Below, one piece after another: positions 45,050 through 57,961 of a stretch of DNA of 64,000 nt. A model generated the notes under the pieces. The model saw nothing but the letters and a program-made list of their open reading frames with translations. It made no database searches and was not told the origin of the DNA. Made by a program: the position numbers and the translations under genes. Where the stretch lies: the NCBI GenBank assembly GCA_021521415.1, contig JAIQDT010000192.1, forward strand, positions 1,302,001 to 1,366,000. The letters are read 5' to 3'. The stretch is from Bidens hawaiensis (taxonomy: Eukaryota > Streptophyta > Magnoliopsida > Asterales > Asteraceae). Numbering within the stretch: position 1 is the stretch's first letter; every line of letters begins with the position of its first letter.

Positions 45050-47350
45050 AGTTAGATAGCCAATAGATTAAAATGATAATATTTAAGAATTTGTCCATGG
45101 TTTATATGGAATTCGGTCCATAATACTGTAACAGGCCCGCAGAGAACTCATAAAAGAGCCTAAAAGATGTTATATGGCCCAAGTGTACATCAAAGTATAA
45201 GTGTGGGCCCAAACAGTGAGAGTAAAGCCCAATTGGAGAGATCTCGGTTAACATAGTAGGTTCTCGGTCAACGAGAGTCAAGAAATCAACCGAGAACAGG
45301 AGTTCTCGGTCACTTAGCCGAGAACATGAGTTCTCTATCAGTGCAAGGTGATCTCGGTCAACGAAAGTCAACCGAGAACCCTTTGACAGCTGGAGACAGC
45401 TGGAAATTCATCTTCAACCCACCGAAAACTCAGCCAAAACCTCCATTAAACCTGCAAATTAATTCAAACCAGACAGCCGAAAACACATGGACCCTCATTA
45501 AACCCTAAGATGTCCATTCAAAAACCCTAATTGCTTATAGATTCCATTATATCGGTTTCACAACATAAGTTAAGCCCATGTCAGAATCGAAATTTAACAA
45601 CTCCTTGGACTATATCTGTTAAACACAGAAAGACACTCTGAGGATGATTAGTAGGGATGGCTTAGATTTCGACTTAAAATCTTGAGGGTGAGAAAGTTTT
45701 TGATATTTAATGATAATGATAATGAAAAGAACACTCAAATTTCATTATATTAAACCCAACCTGGGCCGAGAACCGAAAGAACTTGGGCTCGTGACAGGCC
45801 CAGCAACAAAAAACAAGCAGTCCAAAGTAATTAGAAGTAATTTAAGCCCAAATAAAAATTAGTTTACTCAAATGTTTCGAGGAGAGTAATTTCGAGAAAA
45901 AATGAAACAAAATAAAATAGACATTACAAAACAAAATAAAATTAGCTAAGAATAAAGGCAAAAAGAATACACATTTTAATATACACAGTAACTCCATTTG
46001 AATATTTTTCAGTTTTAGTAAAACTCCGCCCTTTTTATGAAAAGATCCAAAAATGGAATCATATCATTTAAGAAGCTGTCACAAGGATTCATGTTCAGCG
46101 TTATTATGACATAGAGAGACTGATTGATAGCAGGTATGACATACTTAGCATGATTTTCATTGCGTCAGTGATATGATTAAGGTTCAGTTCAGCATAAAGC
46201 TTAGATGGACATCACTCATGGACCTGTGGTGCCTTTTTTCTCTTCTCAAATCGTATTTGGCTTTCCCAGATCACCTCAATTTGACTCCAACACCCTAGTG
46301 CTTGATCAAAAGATTTTTATAAAGACAAAAATTTTAGGCTTTAAGGTTGAACGTTAGACTTAGTTCCAGTAAACTGACAAGCCTTTCATTCGAGACATGA
46401 CGTGACTTACTTGTGTGCCCCCATCTCTGTAGTTCTAGTTTATCCCCTTAAACCTCTCAAAATAATTTTATTGATTAAAATAATACTCAAATAACTGATT
46501 TTTTTAATAAACATAATGATTTTGGTGATCATTATGTTTTTTTTAATAGCACAATGATTTTGGTGATCAAGACACTAACGGGCTCGTGTATGACTGGGTA
46601 ATTGCTTTTCTACCTATCATTCCGAGAGATGTATATGGAGACATGCACCTGTCTTCAAAATGACTATCCACATTAAATTTAACAAATTTAGTTTATATCA
46701 CTTCAACTTTTACGCACCATGGAAAGCTACCATACAATGTCAATGACTGTTCTATAGCCTTTTAAGCTTAATAACTTCACCCGTTAGGCTTACATAAACA
46801 ATTTATCTATCACTTTCCAAAGGTTGGATCAATTTTATTTGAAAAAAAATTTGAGGCTTTTAAAAAGCTGTTAACTGAATAGTAATATCATTTCCCATGG
46901 AGTTACATAAAATACTCGTGTTAAGGATTCAGTCACCCCGGTCACTATTAAGCTTTTAGGTAAATGACTATCCTGTATGACCACATGTGGTTAACCGGAC
47001 CAAACATGTATGAAATACGTGTCCTTCCAGCTCAGAGTTACCGACATAATTTTAAGTGAAAGAATACAAAACACAAAACACATCATAATCGCCTCGGGTG
47101 CTTTCAGTCATTGGGTAAATGGCTATCCTGTGAAACTACAAGTAGAACACCGGACCAACCATATACGAATATATGTCCTTCAAACTTGAGCAACCGACAT
47201 AATTTTAAGCGAGAATGAATCTTGAAATTGTTTTACTTTGATTTTTAGTAAAGAAAAGCATCGCACACACACTATTTTTGTTTTCTTTATTTATCTCCTA
47301 CTAAATTTGTGCAAGAATAACAGAAATGTACAAATTTAAACAAAAAAAAA
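45050..47350. other. TE5 spacer between RNase H and the extra ORF
   Basis: About 2.3 kb without a convincing ORF. TCTCGGT/ACCGAGA motifs recur at 45245-45380 (several per 100 bp) and again in the element's 5' leader (53880-54190). GGTTCTCGGT-type words are therefore shared by the two untranslated regions of the element. Confidence 0.55.
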
Positions 47351-47352
47351 AC

Positions 47353-48860
47353 TCAATCCTCCAAACTAAGCATTTTAAGAAAACCCACAAGCACATTAAA
47401 TTTGGCTGTTCCGACCGGTTTTGTAAATAAGTCCGCCACATTGTTGTTAGTGTGGACTTGTTCAAGATGAATTAATTTTCGATCGAAACAATCACGAATA
47501 AAATGAATTTTAATATCGATGTGCTTGGTTTTGGAGTGTTTGAACAGGATTTTTCACAATGGCAATGGCCAAATCATTATCACAAAAGATAGGAGTGTCA
47601 AGAAATTCCAAACCGTAATCCAGCAGTTGGTTTTGCATCCAGATAACCTGAGAGCAGCAAGCAGATGCAGCAACATACTCCGCTTTGGCAGTCGAAGTAG
47701 ACACCGTTTGTTGTTTCTTGCACTGGCATGAAATGAGACGGTCTCCTGGGAACTGGCAACCAGCTGACGTGGATTTCCTGTCAATGTCATCTCCACCATA
47801 ATTGCGATCAGCAAAAGCATAAGGTTCAAATTCTAATTGTTTGGGATACCAAAGGCCTAACTTTGGTTGTCCCTTTAGATATCTAAAAATATGTTTAAGA
47901 ACAATTAAATGAGAGAGTTTAGGATTAGTCTGGAACCAAGCACACTGGCAGACTGCAAACAAAATGTCGGGACGACTTGCTGTCAGATACATCAGAGACC
48001 CGATCATCGATCTGTAGTATGTTTGATCTACGGGATTCCCATCAGGATCAGATGACAATAGTGGTCTTTCCGCCATGGGAGTGTTGGCACTCTTTGAATC
48101 TTGAAACTCGAACTTTACTAGCATATCCTCAACGTACTTCCCTTGATGGAGTAAAATTCTTTTTGAGCTTTGACGAACCTGTAGCTCCAGAAACGTTGTC
48201 ATTTCACCCGACGAGCTCATCTCGAACCTCTTCTTCATTATCCCTTCAAATTCAGTGCACAATTCAGCGCTGGTGGACCCAAAAATGATGTCATCAACAT
48301 AAATCTGGACGAGAATCAAATCTTTTCCGACAGTTTTCCGCAACAAGGTTTGATCGATCGTTCCACGCTTGTACCCATGATCAAGAAGATGCTTGGTCAA
48401 CGTAGCACACCACGCTCGAGGAGTTTGGTGTAACTCGTACAAAGCCTTGTCTAGTCTGTAAACGTGATCTGGTTTCTTGGAGTTAACAAAACCTGGTGGC
48501 TGATCAACATAAATCTCCTCTTTGACTTCACCATACAGAAACGCAGTCTTGACGTCCATCTGATACACTGTGAAACCCATGAATGAAGCATATGCCAAAA
48601 AAATTTGAAAACCCTCAAGTCTAGCCACTGGGGCATAGACTTCAGTGTATTCTAACCCCTCAACTTGACGAAACCCACGAAATACCAATCGTGCCATATT
48701 ACGAACAATAACCCCGGTGTCATCTTGCTTGTTTCTGAAAACCCATCTAGTATCAAGAGCTTTTTTCATTCTGGCAGTTTAACCAATATCTAGACCTTCA
48801 ACTTGTCAAACTGATTCAATTCTTCATGCATAGCATCAACCCAACTTGGTTCTTGAGGAG
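47353..48860 (-). pseudogene. pol: TE5 reverse transcriptase and RNase H
   Basis: This is the longest open stretch in the window (419 residues, 48769-47510). RT motifs are MKKALDTRWVFRNK, ARLVFRGFRQVEGLEY, FTVYQMDVKTAFLYGEV, the catalytic ILVQIYVDDIIFGST (YVDD intact) and SLMYLTASRPDILFAV. RNase H follows: AFADRNYGGDDIDRKSTSAG, where the usual Asp after ADS is Asn-Tyr shifted, STAKAEYVAASACCSQVIWM and IFCDNDLAIAI. A frameshift near 47515 precedes the end, HLEQVHTNNNVADLFTKP, with a stop at about 47353. Stops also lie upstream near 48775. Confidence 0.9.
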
Positions 48861-49066
48861 CCATTTCTACATTTTTAGGTTCAATTTGAGAGATGAAACA
48901 CAAAAACATGCAACTGTTTAAGTGTCCTGTTTGGCTTCTGGTGGACACTCCCGCTTCAAATGGACCTATGGCATTCTCAATCAGATGATATTTCTCAATT
49001 CTTGATGGAATTAACTGATCAGAGACATCGCCGATAGATTGCAGATTCGAGAAGTTCTCAATATCA

Positions 49067-50290
49067 TCAACAAGAGGGTTTTTTCCATCCAGATGTCACC
49101 GTGCTGTGAGAGTACGAAGTGCTGGCGACATTTTCATTTGGAATGTCATCGGGAAACAAAGTGCTCCCGAAAATCTGACGAATAGAACTCTCCCCCTCAA
49201 CATCAGTTGCATTTTCAGTTATGTTTGGCGAGCATTCTGGTGCTGCAGTTTTGTTGGACTGATTGTCAGTGGCAGGTGAAGCATTATTCAATTCAGTAAC
49301 ATCATCATCAATCAGTGGAGAAATATGAGATAAAGTCTGTGGATTTTCCTTTGCAACTTCTACTATGGGACCACATAGAGATTTGTTGCTGATAACTGGA
49401 AACACATTGAATGGTTTGAAGAATTCATTGTAGTCAAATAACCAATCGGGACCAACACGAGCATCAGTCTCATTTTCTTCCAGCCAACGAACCTCATAAG
49501 ACTCTAAAATCTGTTTGGTGGACTTGTTGTAGACCCTGTAAGCTGTATTTCCCGCATACCCAACTAAGTAACACTCATCGGCTGCAGCCCCAAACTTTGG
49601 AGTGGTTTCGAGGTTCAGTATAGTGCTCGAACAACCAAAGGCTCTAAAATGTGCAACAGTGGGTTGATAACCGTAAACAATCTCATATGGTGTCTTCATC
49701 TTGGATTTGTTGACTTATCACCCGATTCTGAACATAAAAATCCGTGTTAACAGCTTCTGCCAAAAAGAACAGTGGCAGTTTGGAGTCACACAACATTGTT
49801 CTTGCAGCTTCCATAAGAGTTCTGCTTCTTCTTTCACCTACACCATTTTGTTGAGGCGATCGTCGGGCACTGTACTGACGAAGCACCCCTTTTTCTGAAC
49901 AGAATGATTCAAAGTTGCATTCTTGAACTCTGTTTCATTGTCACAACGGATTCCCTTTAGCTTTAGATTCAGTTGATTTTCCATGAGCACAATGAACTTC
50001 TTGATTAGATCTGCAGTTTCACTCTTATTTGACAAGAAAAATACCCATGTAAAACGTTAGTAATCATCAGTAATAACAAGACAATAAGAGCTACGAGACG
50101 GACTCAGAACATGAACATGCCCGAAAAGGTCCATATGAAGTAGTTGAAAAACGGACGAAATGGTATTAATCAATTTTGGCTTGTGAGATTTTCGTTGATA
50201 TTTACCCAAGGCACAAGCCACACATTTTTCAACAGTCACAAAATCCTTGATTTGTAAACCACGTACTAAATTATTTTTAGCAAGACGATT
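49067..50290 (-). pseudogene. TE5 integrase
   Basis: The pre-integrase CVACALGKYQRKSHKP gives the Cys pair of the zinc finger. The core has HMDLFGHVHVLS (Asp), IRCDNETEFKN (Asp, with Glu for the usual Gly) and SPQQNGVGERRSRTLMEAAR (Glu). The copia-type C-terminal part follows: KTPYEIVYGYQPTVAHFRAFG, CYLVGYAGNTAYRVYNKST and LESYEVRWLEE. The frame shifts at about 49886 and returns near 49700, and TGA near 50057 cuts the core. It reads directly into the RT region after a low-complexity linker (49067-49500). Confidence 0.88.
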
Positions 50291-50416
50291 TAGATTTTTT
50301 TATTAGCATGACCAAGCCGACGATGCCAAAGCATTGCATTATGTTCTGACACTTTTGAAAACAAACAGGTTATTTCGTCAGGAACATTTTTGTTCATGTC
50401 GATCACATAAGCATTA

Positions 50417-50760
50417 TCATTTCGTTGTGATCGAACAAGAATCCAATCTTCTGGTATAATTAAACCAGGTTTCAGAATTAAGCACTCCTTTTTTAGTAAA
50501 ATGATTTGAAAAATCTTTGTGACTAATTTGTGACACGCTCAAAAGATTATGCTTCAATTCTGGAACAAAATTAACATTTTCAAACTTTAAAACACCGTTT
50601 CTTACAGTACCCTTCTGAGTGATCTTTCCTTCCCCTCCTCCCGCAAAAGACACATACCCGCCATTAAATGTTTGAATGTTGTGAAGTTGGGTAATGTCCC
50701 CTGTCATGTGCCTGGAACAGCCACTATCAACATACCAAGGTCTGATGATATTCCTCCATA
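50417..50760 (-). pseudogene. TE5 protease
   Basis: The active site WYVDSGCSRHMTGD is intact, followed by VSFAGGGEGKITQKGTVRNG and LKHNLLSVSQISHK, the usual copia protease/gag-pre-integrase sequence. A TAG just upstream of the active site and a frame break near 50417 isolate it. Confidence 0.85.
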
Positions 50761-50767
50761 GCTGTCC

Positions 50768-53710
50768 CTATACAAGCTGGGTAATGTCTCTTGTCATGTG
50801 CCTAAACATGTCCTTTTGATCATAAAAAATGGAATGATTAGACACTTTCGCCGGAGATTTGGGCAACCATTTATGTCTGTATGATTTGGAATTATAGGTA
50901 CGAATGGTTGTCATGATCTCCGGTGTTTTAATTGTAGATGTATACGAGTCAATCTTCTTTTCCTGTTTTGGTCTAGCCTTAGTGTTCATGTTAGAATTTG
51001 AACTTGGAACACCGTTTCTGACTATTCTGTTAGACATGTTAGATTTGGTCTGATGAGGACTAAACCTGCCAGATTTGTTTCGATTCCAATCATCGTCAAA
51101 GGAACTAGCTTGATAATGCTTGAATCCTTGCTTGTATGCGTTATGGGGCATGCATGGCATATTCCTTTGATAAAATCCGTAGTAAGGAACATACAAACGA
51201 TGTGGAAATTTCTGGCAATATGACCAGGAGTGCCACAGTTAAAGCAAGTTTGACATTAATCATTTTTGGCAACTCCTTGTCTAGACTGATCGTGTGGACC
51301 AGTCTGCTTAAGTTTGCGAGAACTCCTGTTCTCCGTTTTGAACTTATCACCTTGTTTGTCATTAGAGCATCCCTCTTTCACAAATTTAGGTGCAACATAA
51401 TTTTTGTTTGATGTTTTTGAATTTTTTGTTTTATTAGAAACCACATTAATAGAGTTCAAAGTTTCAACCGAATCAACCACACAAGAATCCTTGCTCTTTA
51501 AAATAGAGCCCACACACACAGTCGGAATAGCAATATTCAAAACAGGAAGTTTTAAAGAAACATCAGAAATAGTATTATTATCAAAATCAAAACAAGGGTC
51601 GTCATCCTCATCTGTCCACTCCTTCACAATTAACTTTTCTGCACATGAAGTAGATATATTAGAATCGTTCATATTTGAAGTAGACGGACTAGCACTCGCA
51701 GAGCTGGTCCCATTACCTTTGTCTTGTTTGCCATACTTCATGTCCTTATCTTTTCCTCCTGTTCCTTGGTGACATGAGTAGGGACATAGTTATCATTGTA
51801 AGGTGGGGGAACTTGACTATATCCTATCCATTCACCTTCATTTTCTTTCCACCACAATTGATTTTCAATCATTGAGTTAACAACTTTACTGGAGCCATCG
51901 AATTTTTTAAAATCAAGTTCAGCCTCTTCAAACTTTTTAGTTAGATTTAAGATTTCTAACTTGGAAGTTTCCAGTTTAGCAGTTAACTCATCAATTTCTT
52001 GTTTAGCATCAAGATGGTGACAACTCTTTATGCTAAATTCAGACTTAAGTTTTTTAATATACTTATTTAGAGAGTCTATTTTGTCTAGAAAGCCCTTTTC
52101 ATTTTTCTTGAGTTTATAATTTTCTGATTTTATTCTTTCCATATCTCTACTTAGACTGTCATTATGAAGTTTATACATCTCTATTTTCTCACGACAATTT
52201 AAAGAACATGGTTGAAAATGTACCTCAGATGAATCTGGAGAAGTGAAAGCCATATATGTGAACTGAAGCTCCTGGACCTTCTCCTCAGCAATGTTTTCTT
52301 CGTTAGTGTCTTCAACAGTTGCGAATTTTGCAGTTTTATTTCCAATGTTAAGCACAACCATCTGACCTTCCCAAGAAAACGTTTGAGCAACCATACCTCT
52401 ATCACTATTACCCGAAATACCTCCAGCCTCAGCCCGAGTGTTCCCAACTGGAACTAATGCCCTTTTCGAATTTCCATCCTTAGCTGGGTTAGTACATTCA
52501 CGAGCAAAGTGACCCGGCTCATGACAATTGTAGCACCTGAGAGTCTCTTTGTTAAAACCCACTTTTTTATTATTAGGCATGTTCCAATTATTTCTATCCG
52601 TTCTTTTAGTAAACTTCTTGGCACATAAAACTGCCATTGCAATTTGCCACGATATTTCCATTTCTTCAACATCATCGGGATGAATCTGATCTAATTCAGC
52701 AGCAACCACTGGTTGAACCAAATCTCCGGCCATAAAAGCATGGTAACAATTCAGAAATCCCGCCATTAGAGCTATATTCTCTTGATTTTCTTTGGTATTG
52801 TGGGAATCTGGCTGAGGTTCTGATTGGGAGTGGTCTTACCGGAATCATTTGTAGACTGACCAGTTTTTGTGAAAAATGCTGGAGCTGGCTTGGGCGAATT
52901 GGTTGATGATGACTGCCCTAGAGTGGATGAAAACATCTGGAAGTTTCCCTGTGGTGGTTGTTGAGTAGGCTTGAACAGTGAGAAGCTATCTTGAGACACA
53001 AGAGCACTATTAGAAGCAACGTTATATCCCGCAGCACTGTAAAAACTAGTGTGATTTATTTCCCGCTGATTATCATCCATATCACAGGCTTTAATAGTGG
53101 CAATCATTTCAGTCATGCTCATTCTGTTAAGATCCTTGGTCTTTTTGATAACCGCAACATTCATGTCCCAACTTTTCGACAGAGAGTTCACCAACTTGTT
53201 GTTAATTTCTGAGGTTAGCAGAAAGATTCCTACAGTTCTCATTTCAGTCATGAGAGATATAAACCTTTGAAGTTGGGATTCCAATGTCTCTCTCAAAACA
53301 TGATTGAACATATTAAACTTTTTTCGCAGCAGATCTTGGCGATTTCTCTTCATATCTTCATTTCCCTCATAAACTTCTATCAGTGCAGCCCACAACTCTT
53401 TAGCAGATTGAAGTTCTCTAAATTTAAGGGCAATATCAGGTGAGAGTGCCATGGTTAGAGTGGAGAGAGCCTTTTCATCTTCTTCAACTTTAGCAAAGTC
53501 ATCATCATCATCATCATATTGAGCAACTGGTTTCACAAGAACCTCGTCTGAACCCTCCCTTTGATAGGTGATCCTTTGAGGTCCCTTCACAATGCTTTTC
53601 CAAATTTTTGTATCTTTCATCTTGGCATAGTGTTCGAAACGGAATTTCCATTCACTGAACCCCTCATGGGACAATAAACGAGGTAGTGGCTGTTCCCATG
53701 ATGGAGTCAA
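50768..53710 (-). pseudogene. gag: TE5 gag
   Basis: The first stretch (53710-52772) is the copia gag core: GFSEWKFRFEHYAKMKD, SAKELWAALIEVYEG and RFISLMTEMRTVGIFL. After a frameshift at about 52770 comes a CCHC knuckle, CYNCHEPGHFAREC (about 52535-52494), then a Lys/Glu-rich coiled-coil-like region (52200-51900). Another shift leads to 51741-51256. At about 51240 a second knuckle reads CFNCGTPGHIARNF, with its last Cys replaced by Phe. A Ser/Asn-rich region reaches the protease. The long gag with two knuckles is typical of SIRE elements. Confidence 0.85.
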
Positions 53711-54389
53711 GTTCCTGATGAAGTGACGAGTTGGTTGAGTTACTAGTGTTAGTTAGCTGGGCCATTTCAATTTAGTCCAATTAAATTTAATCCAATTGAA
53801 AGTTTTGACTCCAGTTAAAAATCTGTCCAGTAATCCAGGTCCAGGAAGAACAAGCCCGATACAACTAACTGGGCTGAGGATACGTTAAAACAAGTTGACC
53901 GAGAACATAGACGTTGACCAAAATTTGACCAAAAACTCAAATTGTAACTGAGCATTGACCGAAAACGTTGGTGTTGACCAGACCTTGACCGAAAACTCAA
54001 GTCTTTAACCGAGAATTCAAGTTTGAACCAAAGGAACACCAAAAACCACAAGAATGACCAAAACTTGACCAAGAAATTTTATGAGCCGAGAACCAATGGT
54101 TACCGAGAACTACCAGCGGCCGAAGACTAATAGTAGCCGAAAACAAACTATCACCGAACACTAGACTTAGCCGAGAACTAGTGTTTCACACCCAATAGTC
54201 AATAGGAATGTAGCAAACTTCCAAGTAAAGTGGGTTTTGATTTAATTTCCAAATCAAAGCCAAACTTTAACCAAAATTTGATCAATATTCTTCTCCGATT
54301 AGTCTCTTGCCGGAAAACACATTATAACCACCGTAAATGATATTCTCGGATCGTTGATATCACAATAACGAGCCTAAAAAAGTCTAAGG

Positions 54390-54402
54390 CTCTGATACCA
54401 AT
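54390..54402 (-). other. TE5 primer-binding site
   Basis: The minus strand reads TGGTATCAGAGCC directly after the 5' LTR. This is the initiator tRNA-Met site of copia elements. Confidence 0.92.
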
Positions 54403-54785
54403 TGTAAGTCCCGAATCTGGATCACTACAATTATGATATCAATATAACAAGTATAGGTGCGGAATACTGATACTTGGTGATTCAAGAACACGAGTTAACA
54501 GTTAAGAATAACACGGGATTGCTTCAAAACACGCGTATATTAAGAATACATCGGGTGCTTAAGCACTTACAATACTTGATCACAATAATTAGGAATGAAC
54601 AACCTTAACCCTATACATGATAATATCTATATATAGGGACACCACCAAACTAGCCAGCCCAAACTAACAAAGGCCCACCAAGAACACATAGATGTTCTCG
54701 GCTCACATACAAACCCAAAACCCAAGCCCAAACAAAGTTAAACTAAATACAAACTAAGCTCAAACCATATAAACTAGGCCCAACA
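54403..54785 (-). repeat. TE5 5' LTR
   Basis: It is the partner of 42152-42534, 383 bp, with TG/CA ends. It carries the same TATATATAG box at about 54640. Confidence 0.93.
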
Positions 54786-54790
54786 AGTGT

Positions 54791-55367
54791 GGTAAGTCAG
54801 GTCACATAGCCAGAGAATGTGGAGAAGCCGTGGCAGTGGAGGGAAGAAGTGGAGACGCGTAAAAGGATGATTATCAGTCACTGAGATGATTGCAGAAAAA
54901 TAAGTGGCTCACCACAGTTGTTTTATGTTAGTACTGTTAAATGGTGTTTTATGTTACATTTGAATCTATGTTGTCTAGCAAGCTTGAATGATTTCCTTTT
55001 TATGCTTTATGAACTACTTGTGACTTCTTATGATTTTGTATGAATGACTTATGAATTATCTTGAATGCATGTTGGTTATGATATATAGTTGTGTGGTGGT
55101 AAAGCGTCGCCTTAGGCGTTAGCATTATTATATAAAACAAGGTTCTTTGGGAAGACGAGACAAGACTTAAGACATCAAGAGCCTCACGGACAAGCTACCT
55201 TGAATAGCTAAATCACATGAACACCACTCGATGACTGCAAGTCAGGAGTAAGAAGGATAAATCATAAAGAAAAGGTGATTCAATAAAATGTGCAAATATA
55301 AGAGGTGTTCCTTTTACAAGGAATAAGTTAGGTTTTGGGGACGAAACCTCTTTAAGGGGGGAAGACT
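54791..55367 (+). pseudogene. TE4 gag end and 3' untranslated region
   Basis: Directly after the target duplication the sequence encodes CGKSGHIAREC, the remainder of the third zinc knuckle, and about 15 more codons to a stop. The rest is non-coding up to the polypurine tract. GGGGACGAAACCTCTTTAAG just before the tract is the usual end of this family (TE3 has the same words inverted at 29630). Confidence 0.78.
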
Positions 55368-57575
55368 TGTAACATCTCGAAATTTCTAAAATAATATTAA
55401 TTTAATATTATTTATTGTTGGTGAGGAAGATTACTCGGGTTAGTGGGAAAATAATAAAATAAAGTGGGAGTTATATGAGTTGGGCATGTGTTGGGATAAG
55501 TAATATGGGTAATGGACTTGGGTTAGAAAGGAAGGAAGATGGACCATGGGCTCAAGCCCATGACCCACAAATATAAACCTTAAATCACCCATATCCTTTC
55601 ATTTACACATATTCCATACACCACCCAAAACAAACACTTAATTTCTCTCTAGTTTCTCTCTTTTTTCTAACCGAACCAAGATAGAAAAACCAATCCTGAT
55701 CCAAGGTAATGATAGTATGATGTTGTATGAACTCAAACCCGTTAGATTTAGTCACGAAATGACGAGCCGACACCTTTAAACCGTTAAAGTCACGAGATCC
55801 GGGTGGAATCGGGTATGAACCGAACCTAATATGAGCTTAAGGGTTACCCTAGCTCAGATATGGATCGAACGGGATGAAAAACGATGAAAACGGTGGTGAA
55901 ACGGCTGAGATCTCGTTTTTCCGGCGAGATCCCGGTTTTTCGGCGAAGGTGGTGCCGGAAAGTTTGTACGAGGAAAGGGAATGTCAGAGAATGTTTATGA
56001 CATTCTCTGACCTAACCCTAATTCGTTAACGGAGAGTTAACGAATTAGAGGTAATTCGTGAGCGGGGAGTTAACGAACTAGGGGCGATTCGTCAAGAGAT
56101 TCGTTAATGAAGCTTAACGAACTAGCTTTAGTTCGTGTCCAAGTTCGTTGTGGAAATGATAACGAATTAACCCCAGTTAGTTATAAAGGTCCAATTCGTT
56201 AAGACGACCAATTCGTTATAATCCTTAACGAGCCGTATATCGAATTAGATAACGAATCAGGCTACGTTCAAATAACGAATTAGGCTTAATTCGTTATGAA
56301 GAATGAGTTAGAGAATAAAATAATAATTAAAAATCCTAATGGAAAATGTGTTAAGACAGTTAATGGAAATAATATCCGCAGCTTGACCCTAGCCAGGGGC
56401 TCTGCCCCTTGGACCCTTCTAGGGGCTGCTGCCCCTAGATCTTGCTGCCAGGGGCGCTGCCCCCAGACCCCTGTTCATTGAGGGTTATAACTAAACTAGA
56501 AATACGATGAGTAGTGATAGTTAATTGATAAATGTAATTATTATACAGTTAGCCATGCACAGCTCAAGAAAGGAATAACCATAAACAATGAACGTAACCT
56601 AGTTCAGGTGAGTTTCTAGCCCCACTTCCTTGTTATGTTTTCTGGGCTGTGTGCATACACGATGTGAGGTGTGAATACACTTACCTTAAATGGTAAGTGT
56701 ATGCTATAATGCTTAATGTGATATATTTATATATGTTATGAATGGATGTCTATTGGCGCGTGAACAATCTTCAGATATTGCACGTGTAGACAGGAAAGGT
56801 AACGTTAGTCGGTGTGCGAACGATCTTCGGATATTGTGCGTACCGTCATTCGGGAATGATCCCCAAGTGGTTATTAGTGTGTGTAAATGTTGTGATGTGA
56901 CTTGGTTATTATGTAAATGATGTAATGATATAAAGTGTGTGGTAGAAAAGTAGAGGTATGGTGTGATAGAAGTAGCAAAGGTCTAGTAATTGTGTTAGTG
57001 GCATGATGATAGTTCGTGGTAGGGTAAGCCTATATGTGCCTTCGTTATTAAGTGGCATAACGTGAGTGCATGGTAGGGTAAGCCTATACGTGCCTTCGTT
57101 ATTAAGTGGCATAACGTGAGCACGTGGGAGAGAAGTCTCTATGTGCTTCCGTAAACAAGTGGTGAAGTGGTTAGGGGTAGTTAAGTGGTTAAGCGGTATG
57201 GTGAGCAGTTTAGACAGTGGACTATGTGTCTTCGGATAAGTATATAATGCATGTTATGATTGTATGGTAAGTTGCTTGATTAACTAGAACTCACTCAGTG
57301 TAGCTGACTTTTAGTATGCACTCAGGTGATCAGGTGAAAGAGCTAGCATGAGGATGGCACATGGCAAGGATTGAACGGATGGCATCTAAAGATGGAAGAA
57401 ATGATGTTTTAATTATGATGTTTTACGTTATTGTCTTAAAGAAAAGATTAATGTTTTGTATTGAATGATTAATGTTAATGTTTCCACGAAAAGTTTTAAT
57501 TAACTTTGATTGAAAGAACCGTGTTTATGAGTAAATTCGACGCTAAAGTAGGGCTACCGAGTTCGTGGCCTTACA
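55368..57575 (+). repeat. TE4 3' LTR (L5)
   Basis: It begins TGTAACATCTCG and ends GGCCTTACA, 2,208 bp. It has an imperfect CATGGG...CCCATG palindrome (55545-55562) before a TATAAA box, TTCGTTA/TAACGAA repeats (56020-56300), GC hairpins (about 56380-56475), a CAGGTGAGT donor-like site near 56605, the hairpin (56677-56700), repeats of a CCTTCGTTATTAAGTGGCAT unit (57000-57115) and the 45-bp block (57279-57326). Confidence 0.9.
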
Positions 57576-57955
57576 GATGCTCACGAACATAAATGAACAA
57601 ACAAAATGCATGTTCATGTTTGTTCGTTTAATACACGAAGATGAACTTCCAGCCGAACAGTTCGTTAATGTTCGGTTCTTTTATAGGTTTAAATTAGCAT
57701 GTAAGCTGATTGAAAATACATCTAGAAGTTATATTAAATAACGTATATTTTTAAAATAGTAACTATAGATATATTTATATAAACACTTTTAGAAAACTTT
57801 CTACATTTACAAGCTCTAATTAACAATACTAGAAGAAAGAATAAAACATAATCCTAAAAGGGTCATATGGGTCACATGGGTTAAAAGTCGTCTGAAGTTT
57901 ATTACATTGTGTTTTTGTAATCATGCTAACGGGTTCGCGCAGTCCGACCTAACCT
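57576..57955. other. Spacer between L5 and the split exon-like segment
   Basis: This is AT-rich DNA with several TGTTCGT/ACGAACA words at 57580-57680. No gene is visible. Confidence 0.5.
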
Positions 57956-57961
57956 TGACAG

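Larger units (their letters stand above)
42152..54785 (-). mobile_element. SIRE-like Ty1/copia element TE5 (12.6 kb)
   Basis: Two 383-bp LTRs (42152-42534, 54403-54785) and the exact duplication AGTGT (42147-42151, 54786-54790) give clear ends. On the minus strand the order is LTR, primer site TGGTATCAGAGCC, gag with CCHC, protease, integrase, RT, RNase H, a 2 kb spacer, an extra ORF with a coiled coil, polypurine tract AAGGGGGAGAT and LTR. The order INT before RT is the copia order, and the extra sense-strand ORF after pol marks SIRE/Maximus-type elements. LTRs differ at about 22 of 383 sites by eye (near 6%). Stops and shifts occur in every gene. Confidence 0.93.
41845..57575 (+). mobile_element. 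gag-only chromovirus relative TE4, split by a copia element
   Basis: The gag 3' part (41845-42146) resumes after the copia insertion at 54791. It is followed within 580 bp by a polypurine tract (AAGGGGGGAAGACT) and a complete 3' LTR (55368-57575). No protease, RT or integrase lies between, so pol was deleted. The 5' LTR and first part of gag are missing to the left of about 41845. Confidence 0.8.
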
